Source of the DNA: Kitagawia praeruptora
Lineage: Eukaryota > Streptophyta > Magnoliopsida > Apiales > Apiaceae
Assembly (NCBI GenBank): GCA_037693485.1
Contig: CM075346.1
Coordinates: 15,467,501 to 15,531,500, forward strand
Direction: 5' to 3'
DNA: 64,000 nucleotides
The stretch's first letter is position 1, and each line of letters opens with the position of its first letter. A program made the position numbers and the translations under genes. The notes beneath the pieces are model-generated. The model made no database searches. It saw only the letters and a list, made by a program, of their open reading frames with translations, and had not been told where the DNA came from. This document shows positions 9,577 to 19,800 of this stretch, in pieces.

Positions 9577-11730
9577 ATGGATATCAATGATAATGAAGAT
9601 GACCCGTATGAGATTTTGAGGCAAAGTCATCATATTCTTGCTTCTATTCATCAAAGAAGGTAAGTTCTATAATGGGTTCGATTCTCTACTCGTGACGTTG
9701 AAGGTTTTTTTTTGTCTTAAGTGTTTAATTCTGGAGTGTTTGGCTGTAATTTTCGTTTTTTGTTCATAAGTTTAACATATTTTATCGTCATTATTGACCA
9801 CACACGTATTTTATCGTTAATTGTAATTATCTATGCTTGCCTGAATTTATAGTCATTATCATATATCAGTTGCATGAGTTTCTTTGCAAATATACCTGCA
9901 GGTTTTGCAGAAACATAATCAGTCCGAGAAGCTACTCCTCCATTTGTTGATTCTTGTACAAGTATATTCTTTTGAAAAATCTTACTTCCGTATAGAAATT
10001 CTGGTTTGGGTTGGAGGTAATAATAAAAGTTTACATACAGTTTCATTAATGATGGTACCCATATCTGAAGCAAAGTTTTCTTCTCAAAAGTTGTACCAGG
10101 TTCTTTGCTAGGCATCACCTATAGGCTAGATGACACTTGTAATTCTTGGTTGTCAAATTTTATTTAAAAAATATAATGTTGGACTCAGGGGCGGATTTAG
10201 GCTGGTCAGGTGGGGTCATCGAACCCCACTAGAATTTTGATTACTCTGCTGCTTGGAACGTCAATAAATCAATTTAATGTGCTGTAACTTGGGTTTATGT
10301 ATAGTAAACAATGGCAAGTAATCTTTTTGCTCCAGGGAAGAAGTGTTTGGACCCGTTGCCCCTCTTTTACGGTTTAAGACGGAGGAAGAAGCCATCTCCA
10401 TTGCTAATGACACCAATGCGGGTGTGTATTAGTTAATAATATTGGCTTCTTGGCAGCCTGTCATTTGTATTGGAACTTACAGTAGTGAAGTGCTAATAAC
10501 AATCTTTGTGCTGAATGCTGATCTAACAATAAAACTTGTGCAGGCTTAGCTACTTACGTGTTCGGTAAAAATGTTCAGAGAACTTGGCGAGTTGCAGAAG
10601 CTCTTGAATACGAAATTATTGGAATCAATGAAGGACTTGTCTCATCAGAGGTTTGCATATTCATTTGGAAAGGATTCATATATATATATTTATTTTCATG
10701 GAAGTTATAAACAACTCACAAGGTGAATAATTCATACGGTCTCTGACTTGTACCTTCCTTCGTAGGTGACTCCACATGGAGGGGTTAAGCAGTCTGGCCT
10801 GGGCAGGGAAGGTTCTAAATATGGGATGGATGACTATTTGGAAGTTTCAATAATCAAAATTATTGAAAATATACTTGACCTTCTTGATACAAATCCGTCA
10901 AACATCGAAGCTCTGTTGGTAAAAAGTTTGTTTGTATTTGGTGCCATTAAAACGTTTTAAACATTTTATTCCTGTAATTCTCTATATTTTCTTCTATAAC
11001 AGGAGAATGGATGGAATGCATGGCTAGTTGCTTCAGTGAAGCTTGATGCTTTACAAAACTATAAAATGGACTTGCGAGTTCAAGGACAAAGTGAGATGAG
11101 TGAACAAAGTTTTGTTAGGAAGCTTTTTTGTGTTGTCCTTTGTCATTGTATACAGTCTGTTAAAGGTGGCTGGCAACATTTAGAAGAGACGGCAAATGTT
11201 TTGCTTATGCTTTGTGAACAAGTATGCATAACTCTTCTATATTGTAGACATATACTTGCAGTTGGACAATTTATTTATATTTACTTCTCATGTTTCTTTT
11301 TTCAACAGGATAGCATTTCATATCGATACCTTCTTCATGATATATATGAGGATCTAGTACAGAGGCTAATAGAGTTATCTTCAGAGGACAATATCTTTCT
11401 CTCACAGCCATGTAGAGACAACACATTGTCTGCACCTGAGACTGGTAAAAATTTCCTTATTGTCTGCACTAGAATCAGACTCAAAAGATGAGACCAATTT
11501 ACATTAGGTGTAATTAAAAAGTTTTTATGGCAGGAATAATCGCAAGCTTTGAGCAACAGAATCCATATGGAATGAATTTCGATGGGAATGATGCAAGTAC
11601 ATCTACCTGTTTACTAATAAGAATTTAACTCATTCCACTTCATGCAATCATAGCTTTAAAGGAAGTATATTTGTTTAAATCTTTAACCTTCTTAGTCGAT
11701 GGCAATGTAGATCCCTCGAGCATCAGCTAG
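9577..11730 (+). CDS. Predicted chimeric gene in the CACTA element (unknown exon + SSADH + BEACH fragments)
   Basis: Eight exons with GT-AG borders keep one frame: 9577-9659, 10336-10421, 10544-10650, 10766-10918, 11003-11221, 11309-11444, 11534-11596 and 11696-11730. They total 882 bases, 293 residues plus stop. Exon 1 ('MDINDNEDDPYEILRQ') is unrecognised. Exons 2-4 encode the end of succinic semialdehyde dehydrogenase. Within exon 4 the frame passes straight into a BEACH-protein exon. Exons 5-6 continue that, and the last two are unassigned. Exon borders and frame were derived by eye; the last acceptor is the weakest point. SSADH catalytic residues are not included, so enzymatic activity is not expected. 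It may be a transcribed chimera or a chance open frame. Confidence 0.45.
10336..10843 (+). pseudogene. Captured C-terminal fragment of succinic semialdehyde dehydrogenase
   Basis: Three exons encode the end of an aldehyde dehydrogenase: 'EEVFGPVAPLLRFKTEEEA', then 'LATYVFGKNVQRTWRVAEAL' and 'INEGLVSSE', then 'GGVKQSGLGREGSKYGMDDY'. The EEVFGPV and GGxKxSGxGREGxxYG motifs are hallmarks of the family, and the exact variants fit plant mitochondrial SSADH (ALDH5F1), which oxidises succinic semialdehyde in the GABA shunt. The last few family residues are replaced by a fusion. The catalytic Cys and Glu regions are absent. Splice sites look intact. Confidence 0.8.
10844..11444 (+). pseudogene. Captured fragment of a BEACH-domain protein
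   Basis: Exon pieces at 10844-10918, 11003-11221 and 11309-11444 encode 'ENILDLLDTNPSNIEALL', 'WNAWLVASVKLDAL', 'GGWQHLEETANVLLMLCEQ' and 'YRYLLHDIYEDLVQRLIELS' with 'LSQPCRDNTL'. I recognise this as the large region upstream of the BEACH domain in plant BEACH proteins of the BCHC type, which act in membrane traffic. The BEACH and WD40 domains are not part of these exons. The fragment joins SSADH in frame on its left and breaks after 'RDNTL' on its right. Confidence 0.6.
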
Positions 11731-12988
11731 TGTCGTGGCATTTGGCATGGGACTTTTTAGTGGGAGAGGAAACCTTGGACCAGGACATCATCGAGTTTTT
11801 GCAATTAGCAGTGAGAGTCATGCAAGTGATACAATGTTAAGATTTCATGATTGCTGTTAGAATTACAAGGTAAAACTGTTGATCTCTTTTTCTTGTTTTT
11901 CTTACTTTTATAGTTCCCACGGGCATGCTGTTGGAGGCTTTCTTATTTATGACATGTGGCTCAGGATTTTAGAAAAAGTAGGGAACCTGGTGTTGATAAG
12001 CTTAAGAGACCTGTCCTGGATGAGATTACCAAGTCGTTAGTGCTGTGTTACGGGCTAAATTTTACACTGCGGGATACTTCTCTATTGCAAATAGGTCACT
12101 ACTATCTTCCCTAAAATCGCTTGACTATTGGTTCTTTTCCAAATAACTCACTTATGAATGTCTTCTTTTCTGATCATGTGTTGGATTAAAATGTCACAGG
12201 AAGCATCCCTTCTTAACAAACTTGATCAAGCTTGTGCCATGTTTAGTCCTTCCGAGGTTCACGAGTCATGGTTTATTTCATTTCTGGTCTTTGTGGTGTG
12301 AGTGGCTTAGTAAACATAAAATCTAACATGTTCTGAATGTTCCATTTATAAACAGGAATATTCTAGCTAGTGCTAATTTTGACAATTCAGTAAAGATTTA
12401 GGACGTGACAACTAGAGAATGCAATATGACAATGGACACCATACGGATAAGGTGGGTGTTATGCCTTTCTCATTGTCGTATGTATTCTTTTATTGTGATG
12501 TATATGCAGCATAAGCTATATACCCACTAGCAGAAGCCTTGGTCTAGTTGGCTCCAAATGCTTTGAGATGCATTTATTTTTGATATTGAGTAATTAGTGA
12601 TACTGAAAGAAGGGAGAAGCTCACTGCACAAGATTATTGAAAGGGGACTATAGAGCCTAGTTTCTTTCAGATAAGGAAATGAGGCTGACAAATGACCATA
12701 GATATGTGGGAGAGAGAAATGAAGAGTGCTTGATGACTGAAAATTATAAATGGAGAGGGAGAGTTCTCCTGTTTGGGAAACACTTTTGGTAAGAAGGAAA
12801 AAAAATGAAATTCCCTTTATGAGTCCAAGAAGTTAGTAAGAAATTATAAAATGAGGGTAGGTCTTCATTCTTCCAAAAGACTATTATGCCTCTCCTATAA
12901 AAGAGTTAAATTGTGACACATTTTTTACATGCTAATATAAATCTTAAAAAATCTTAAGTTACTCTTCCCTTAAAATTGTTCATTGCAG
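11731..12988 (+). other. Patchwork of short possible gene fragments, including a WD40 piece with a stop
   Basis: Short open stretches that end at plausible splice sites occur near 11710-11860 ('VVAFGMGLFSGRGNLGPGHH'), 11966-12090 ('GVDKLKRPVLDEITKSLVLC') and 12199-12258 ('LLNKLDQACAMFSPSE'). None is identified. At about 12357-12451 'ILASANFDNSVKI', a stop, then 'DVTTREC' matches a WD40 repeat in which the usual Trp of 'IWD' has become TAG. The rest, to 12988, is intron-like AT-rich DNA. Confidence 0.35.
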
Positions 12989-14371
12989 AAATGCTTCTGA
13001 TCTCACAACTTTGTGTACAACATCAATTATACCTGTAGACTTGAATGCATTTATACTGAAGGTATGGTTAAAAGGCCTCTGGTTTCTGTCCAACAACCAC
13101 ACACATAAACTAAAGTCCTGCTTCGTCTATTGTTGCAGATGGAACTTGACATATCCTACTTGGCAAATGTTTCCCTAGATAAGAGCACTGCTGAACAATT
13201 TGCAAGAGCATCAAAAGCCAGACAAACTGCAATGAACGCTGTCCTGTGGAATGAAGAAATGGGACAATGGCTTGACTACTGGATCGATGCCAACTCTTCT
13301 AGCCAGGTATGGACCATAGTGTTTGTTTACGCCATCACCTTGGATTCTAACACTTTCACCCAATCGTATTTCCTTTACATTTACTATTAGGTTACTTGCA
13401 AATGGAATGCATTAGACCAAAATCATAGTGTATTTGCCTCAAACTTCATCCCTTTGTGGATTCAGCCTTTTAACTCAGGTTTGTAAAATCTAAGTTATAT
13501 AACAGTTGAATTTTACATGTCTTGTGACTTCTCACATTGACCATAAAATGATATAGTGTCAGTTGTCATCAAGTTTAGAAAAAAAAGCCTAAAGCAGTTC
13601 TCACCTGAGTAATTAGATCGACACATTGTTGCCTTTTGATAGTCCAACCGCTGATAATTTGAAACCAAAAGCCTAAAGCTTTACCAATAATCTTTATGAT
13701 TACCATTTGGTGCTGATCAGATTCTTAAATATATTATAATATCAGGGAATTAACTTTGGCTAATTAAATAGTAATATAGCCCAGATCATTTACTAACGTT
13801 GCATTTTTCAACCTTTTTGAGCATGTATAGACACTGATCTGGTGGAGAAAGTTTCTAAAAGCCTTCAATGTTCAGGCCTTCTCCGTGATGCAGGGATTGC
13901 AACTTCTTTGACGAATACAGGACAACAATGGTAAGCAAAGTGTTTGGAAAGGGTAGTAAATTTCTGTAAAAATTTAACATAAGTAGCTACTAGATACGGA
14001 AAGATTATCACTCTACTGGCCCTACAATTAACGTAGTAAAATTTAAACAGGGATTTTCCTAATGGCTGGGCACCACTTCAACACATGATCGTTGAAGGCC
14101 TAGTCAAATCTGGATCAAAAGAGGCAAGGTCCTTGGCAAAAGACATTGCAATTAAATGGATCAATACCAACTATGCTGCATACAAAGAAAATAGTACCAT
14201 GCATGAAAAATATGATGTGCAAAAATATGATGTGGAGAATTTACTCTGTTTGAATATATTATGTAGTAACTTTGCGAAGTAGATGGCATTAACTTGAAAT
14301 TAGAAATTGTTTTGTGATGCATGTGTCATAAATTATGGTGCAGACTGGGTTTGGTTGGTCGAATGGAGTTT
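12989..14371 (+). pseudogene. Captured 3' part of a trehalase gene
   Basis: Exons at 12989-13061, 13139-13306, 13391-13478, 13831-13930 and 14051-about 14235, plus a last piece near 14344-14371, encode the end of plant trehalase (GH37), which splits trehalose into two glucoses. Recognisable parts are 'SIIPVDLNAFILKMELDISY', 'NAVLWNEEMGQWLDYW', 'NFIPLWIQPFNS' and family signature 2, 'QQWDFPNGWAPLQ'. The last piece gives 'TGFGWSNGV', after which homology stops. The first five exons join without a stop, giving about 215 residues, roughly the last third of a 560-600 residue enzyme. The N-terminal catalytic portion is missing and the C-terminus is disrupted near 14220. Confidence 0.85.
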
Positions 14372-14820
14372 GTTGTTTAGACACTTCACCCTCTTGTAAT
14401 CAATTCTATGAACTTTATGTCTGAGCACTCAGCTCAAGTACTATGAACTTGAGCTTTAGTTAATTTGTATCATCTGACCATTACTTTCATCTTTGCAGAT
14501 AATTGCAGTGATTCGTCTTGAACCTTAGGGTCTTACAGTTTGTGGATCTACACAACATGCTGGTTTTGAAAACCGATAACATAGCTAGTTGTTTGGTGTT
14601 TGCTGTTTTCTTTTTCGAATTTATGTAGTGACAATTTGGTTTTGGGGATTTGGTATATATAGACTCAAATATTGTAAGCCATTTTGATTTTGCTAATGAT
14701 GCAAGTATTCTGGATTTATTCTTCAATGATAAATTTAGTAATTTTGGTTATTATTTTGTGCATGATTTAAGTTTGGGCTATTTTGGTGTATAAAAGTGTA
14801 GGAAACTGATTCTAAACAAC
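14372..14820 (+). other. CACTA interior without recognised gene
   Basis: AT-rich sequence between the trehalase fragment and the 3' subterminal repeats. No coding region or repeat was recognised. Short frames here lack splice or motif support. Confidence 0.5.
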
Positions 14821-15443
14821 AAACAGACATCACTTCTTATTTATAAAATCTGATGTCTAAGAGACACATATAAATGAGTTTTTTCAAAAAAAAACTGATG
14901 TTTATACCTACATTAGACATCAGTATAGGGTGATGTCTAAGATATCTATAGACATCGATATTTTCTGGAAAAAAAAAACTGATGTTTATAAGAACATTAG
15001 ACATCAGTCTAGGATGATGTCTAAGGTCACTATACACATCGGTTATTCTCTAAAGAAACTGGTGTTTATAAGAACATTAGACATCAGTCTAGGATGATGT
15101 CTAAGATAACTATACACATCACTTTATCTGATAATATTATGATGTCTAACATCCAAATAGACATCTTTTCCAAAGAAAGAAAGTGATGTGTATGTGAAAA
15201 ATAACTTAGTTTATTATATGTTTTCTAGAATATAAGGCATACAAGTTGTTTATAAAATTAATTATATCTAACCTATTTTGTAGAACAACTGATGTGTATC
15301 GAATGAAATATCGATGTCTATGTTAGCACAGACATCAGTTTCTGACTGATGTCTAGAATAGACATCTCCCACCTAGACATCACTTGCAAAATAACATAGA
15401 CATCGGTCAGAAACTGATGTCTATTGACCCTTTTCTTGTAGTG
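14821..15443. repeat. CACTA 3' subterminal repeat array and terminus
   Basis: About twenty copies of GACATC / GATGTC-type motifs occur, many as larger near-repeats (for example 'ACATTAGACATCAGTCTAGG' at about 14993 and again near 15076). The array ends in TTTTCTTGTAGTG. It is about four times longer than the 5' array. Confidence 0.85.
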
Positions 15444-15853
15444 TCTATATACTTGCTGGGCATTCTTTGGCTCACACTTGCTATTTTAAATAAAACAGTG
15501 GCAAATCAGAGCTGGCACTAGTGCGACGAACCATGATTAAGAGAAGGGGAAGTCAATTGATTTAGCGTGTTAATTTTATAGCTTCTGAGGAGGGTGCAGG
15601 CTGGGAAGCTGTTTGTATAATGTTTATTATCTAGTACTTTGGAGTTGTAATAGTATTTTAGAGATTCTGGGAAGTGAACTTGAGATGTAATAACTTTTGG
15701 TATTATTGAGTGATTGTTCTAAGGCTATAACCCGTGGAGAAGAATATGGAGTTGTTATGAATATTGTTATAGATTTCATTGTGAGCAGGTGATTGAATAT
15801 TCCGCAAGAGATGTGACGACCTGGATTCCTGTAGGGGATTTGGGGGCGTTACA
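15444..15853 (+). repeat. Left LTR of the Tekay-like element, part after the CACTA insertion
   Basis: It starts with the second copy of the TCT duplication and matches 19980-20391 of the right LTR. It ends GGGGGCGTTACA just before the primer-binding site. Confidence 0.85.
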
Positions 15854-15857
15854 GAGA

Positions 15858-15870
15858 TGGTATCAGAGCC
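15858..15870 (+). other. Primer-binding site of the Tekay-like element
   Basis: TGGTATCAGAGCC lies four bases after the LTR end TTACA. It is complementary to the 3' end of initiator tRNA-Met. Confidence 0.85.
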
Positions 15871-16854
15871 ATAGGTTATAAACCTTAGAACGAGAGTAGG
15901 AAGAGTTATGACTATATAAGAGAGAGTTTAGAAGCCAAGGAACCGATACGTATATATATAGTAGGATTCCAAGGAGTTGTGGGGTGGAGGCATGATGGCC
16001 ATTAGCAGTAGTAGAATCAATTAGGACGAGAGAAATGTGTATCCATGATTTATTTATTGGGTTAAATTTGAGTATATACAGTTATGTATCCATAAATATG
16101 CATATATATATATATATATATATATAACTGCAGGTATATATATGTATATATATGAATATGTACAGATATGTACTGTTTTGTTTTCATAAATAAATATTTC
16201 ATGGGTATGTAGTTTTATTAGACTAAACCATATTGGGATAGGTGGAATCGAGTGAAGCTGTGACTATTGAAGAAGTGTAGAAGAGATGAATAGAGTGGAT
16301 TTTATAGATGGAGACAAAACAAGAAGAGTATGATGGTATTATGTATGGATTTCGATGATGAAGGAGCTCGAATACTTCAATAGGGATTGAAACAATAGAT
16401 TGTATATAATGATGCAGTGTTTTAGATAAGGGACTATGTGATATGAGTATATGAAGCAGCCATGGTAAAGGCTGTGAGTGAATTGATTCACGAGGATAAA
16501 AGATGAGAAGAAAGAGGTATATTTAATGATTAGTAAGAGAAAATGATATGAGAAGCTTTAAAGCATAATTGAGATTTACTATTGAGGATAAGGTGTATTT
16601 TGAGGATAAAGTCAGGATAAGAATAAATGAAGGAAGTGGGTATAAATGATGAGCCTGTATGAAAATAGAGGTGTGTTAAAGAATGAAATCAGAGATGGAA
16701 TAGACAGTATAGCATGAGAGTTTATAATCGAAATATGATAGCATAAAACTGGTAAAAAGTGATGAGGGGATATTGGAGAGTAGAGTACAAAATAAACAAC
16801 CTTAGTTATTGTCTACGTTAATTCCGAGGACGGAATCCTTTAAGGAGGGAAGAC
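15871..16854 (+). other. Non-coding interior of the Tekay-like element, with PPT
   Basis: No open frame of note is present, and gag and pol are absent. An (AT)n run sits near 16088-16125. Many short AG-rich stretches occur. The last bases, TTTAAGGAGGGAAGAC (16839-16854), form the polypurine tract before the right LTR. Confidence 0.7.
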
Positions 16855-19800
16855 TGTAATATCCGCGAATTTTCGAATCGTTATTTAAATTTTATTTAAG
16901 AGCGATGCACTAGTATTTTAATTAGCGCATTTTTTTCTAAATTTTAATATTTATATATTCATATGGGAGTAAATATTATATTATATTTATTTATTTATAT
17001 TTATTTGGTAGTTATTAAAATTAGGAAAATAGGATTTTAGCTTTGGGTCGAATTTATTGTAGAGAACGAAATTAGAGTCTCGTTTTAATTAGCCAGCAGG
17101 GGAGAAACGAGATTATTGAGGGGACCACAATTACTTTTTAGAAAACATGCCCAAAATCACGGTCCATGTTTTGTTCCATCACATTTTGTCTCCCACGTTT
17201 TATTACTTTAAAACATAAACCCAGCCACTTATACATACAAAGCAAATACAGCACTCCTTATTTTCACAAAAACGAACTGGCCTTATTATCTCCATTTTAC
17301 AACAAGGGTACTTCACTCATTTTTCTCTTACAAACCAAAAGCTCTACTATATATTTTTATACAAACCAATTACAAACTACAGGTAGTTTATTTGTTTTAA
17401 TTTCTTTAAATTGTTTTGTGTTGATATCATTTCTTTTTCTTGCTTGAATCCGGTGTGTACGAGCTTGGTTCGTACTTAGATATTAAGGTTTGTTTGTGTT
17501 TTGATGTGGGTTGTTATGGTGATTGGCGTTTCAAATCGGAGTAAAAGGGGGAGGAGGACTGGTGATGGTAATCGGAGAAGAGGGAGAGAGATGATGGGTG
17601 TTGGTTAGTTGTGGTTTGCAGCGGAGTAATAAGGGGAAGGGGGTTGTTGATTGTTGATTGGGTGTTGTTTGACTGGAGATAGAAGCCACCACCGAGAGGT
17701 GGTGGTGGTGGCTATTAACAGAGAGAGAGAGGGGAGCGAGGAGAGAGAAGAAAACGGAGAGATAGAGTAGGAGAGATTGAGGGAGAGTAGTATAGTTGAG
17801 TGTTGTTGTTGTTGTGGTGTGTGGTTGGGTGTTGTCGGAGAAGGGAAGAGCCGACTGGAGGGGGGAGACAGAGAGATGTACGGGAGAGAGACGCAAAGGC
17901 GGGGAAGAAGAGAGAGGGAGACCGGGAAAGAGAGAAGAGAAGAGAGAGTGAGGTCGAGACTGAGAGAGATAGAGAGAACGGAGAGAGATGATAGAGAAGG
18001 AGGGAGAGAGAGAGAAAGAGAGAGGGAGCAGAAGAGAGAGAGAGATGCGAGAGAGAGAGAGAGAAGCAGGGAGAGAGGGAGAGTGTAGAGAGAAAACAGG
18101 GGAGGAGGTAGTGGTGGCGCGTGGGTCCACGCGTCGTTGAGGGTCTGAATTGTTTTCTGACTGTTTTAATCGGGAACTGAATAATAATAAAATAATAATG
18201 TATTGATAAAATTTATAATCAAATGTTTTAATCGGGATTTATATAATTCGAGGACTAATTGTTGTCTTGAGGATTTATTTATTTAATTCGAGGATTAATT
18301 ATGTCTTGAGGATTTATTTATTTAATTCGAGGATTAATTGTTGTCTTGATGATTTATTTATTTAATTCGAGGATTAATTGTTGTCTTGAGGATTAATTTA
18401 TTTAATTCGAGGATTAATTGTTGTCTTGAGAATTTATTTATTTAATTTGAGGATTAATTATTGTCTTGAGGATTTATTTATTTAATTATGTTTCTTTATC
18501 GGGGAGTAAGATAATTGTTTGAGGATTATTTATTGATTGAGTTTTGATATAGGATGTCAATGGTATAATAGTTGAAAAGGTTAAATGGAGAAAGATTGAG
18601 TTGAATTGAGTTTGGATTGGGTTGTTGAATTAGTTGTGAGGTGTTTAGCACCGAGAAATGTCCACTCCATAAGAAGGGCTTTTCCAATTTATTTTCTTTT
18701 ACTAAATGTGTTATATGTATTAATTGGTATAAGAGTAGTCAGCTATAGGTAGGACACCTATAGTTTGACCTTAGGAGGCATAGTGATTGATTGGAGTTGT
18801 GTCTACTCGAGATACGAGGTAGGACTGACACGTACTCGTAACTATTCCAGTACCATTGAGGCGTGATCGAGTGAATTGACGAGTAGCAACAGGAAGGATC
18901 AAGATGTCATTTGAAGAAAGAGATGTTCTTCTGTTTTCTGAACAGGACCACAGGCAAGTTTACTAATTCGTACTCCATCGTTCGGAGTATTTATATTTTT
19001 AAATTTATAAGTATGATGATTAAGTTTTCGATATACAAAGGCAAGTTCATTTCTACCCTAAATATTGGAAATTTCATATTTCTATTATTGTTAATTCATT
19101 CGTATTTATTTCCGAGCTATCAGTTATGAGACTTATTTTGTTGCTTTTTATACTGCAATAATTATTTTGAGTATTATTTTCTCGTTGCAATATTATTTTA
19201 CTGTTAAGAGTAGTTTAATTATGAATTATATCCGTTATAAGCGTAGAAGGAATTTATTTGCTATCGGGTCGATCTCATTAATTCGAGACGACTACTTGAT
19301 TTGATATAGTGAAACTAGTCTCATTTGTTCGAGCTAGTTAAATTCATTATTTTTCAGTCGAATTTATTGTACAAATTCGAGAATAATTATTGATTATCTT
19401 TTAGTTGGTTCATCTCTCGAATCAACAAATAAGAGTTGTAAAATTAAAGGTGCACGTGTTATTTTACCGTGACGCCTAAGAAATTGTTGTTGAAGGTGAT
19501 CGAAGATTCCGACACCTTATATTCTGGACTAGAGATGGCAAAAATGACCGGAGTAACGTACCGGCCCAATTGAGTAGTATTTAGGGTGTGTTCGAGACGT
19601 CGGCTCATCCTTCTATCGATAGAAAACGAGTAGTGACAATGGACTGATCATCCATTACTTGAGGAGGCGTTTGAGGAGAAGTCCAATCGTCGACATCCTA
19701 ACGGTTAACCGATGCCTGTGTGGTTCTGTTAACTAGGGTGTTGATCTGAGCAGTTGTTAAATTTTATTCATTCAAATTAATTGAGCAGTTCTAAGGAGTT

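Larger units (their letters stand above)
8801..15443 (+). mobile_element. Non-autonomous CACTA (En/Spm) transposon carrying host gene fragments (Pack-CACTA)
   Basis: The element starts CACTACAAGAAAA and ends TTTTCTTGTAGTG, a perfect 13-bp terminal inverted repeat. It is flanked by the 3-bp duplication TCT (8798-8800 and 15444-15446). The sister LTR at about 19970-19990 has the uninterrupted site with a single TCT, which proves the borders. Both ends hold repeated TAGACATCA / TGATGTCTA subterminal motifs. No transposase-like frame is present. The 6.6-kb interior instead holds plus-strand exon fragments of SSADH, a BEACH protein, a WD40 protein and trehalase with their introns. Confidence 0.93.

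Noticed and set aside
9831..10118. 95-codon minus-strand frame in the CACTA element
   Set aside because: Some parts look protein-like ('MGTIINE'-type reading in another frame), but no family could be settled and it is opposite to the captured exons; may be a decayed further capture.
10187..10250. CAGGGGCGGATTTAGG near an SSADH exon
   Set aside because: It resembles the end of a hAT-like element such as that at 56728, but no matching second end or target duplication was found nearby.
14821..15443. Regularly repeated GACATC units considered as a CRISPR-like array
   Set aside because: Spacing is irregular, units occur in both orientations and lie at a transposon end in a plant genome; they are CACTA subterminal repeats.
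16085..16130. (AT)n run
   Set aside because: Simple microsatellite in the interior of an LTR element.
17531..18130. Overlapping 199-codon and 103-codon frames on opposite strands
   Set aside because: They come from a GA/CT-rich tract inside an LTR; the peptides are low-complexity Ser/Leu or Arg/Glu and have no domain.
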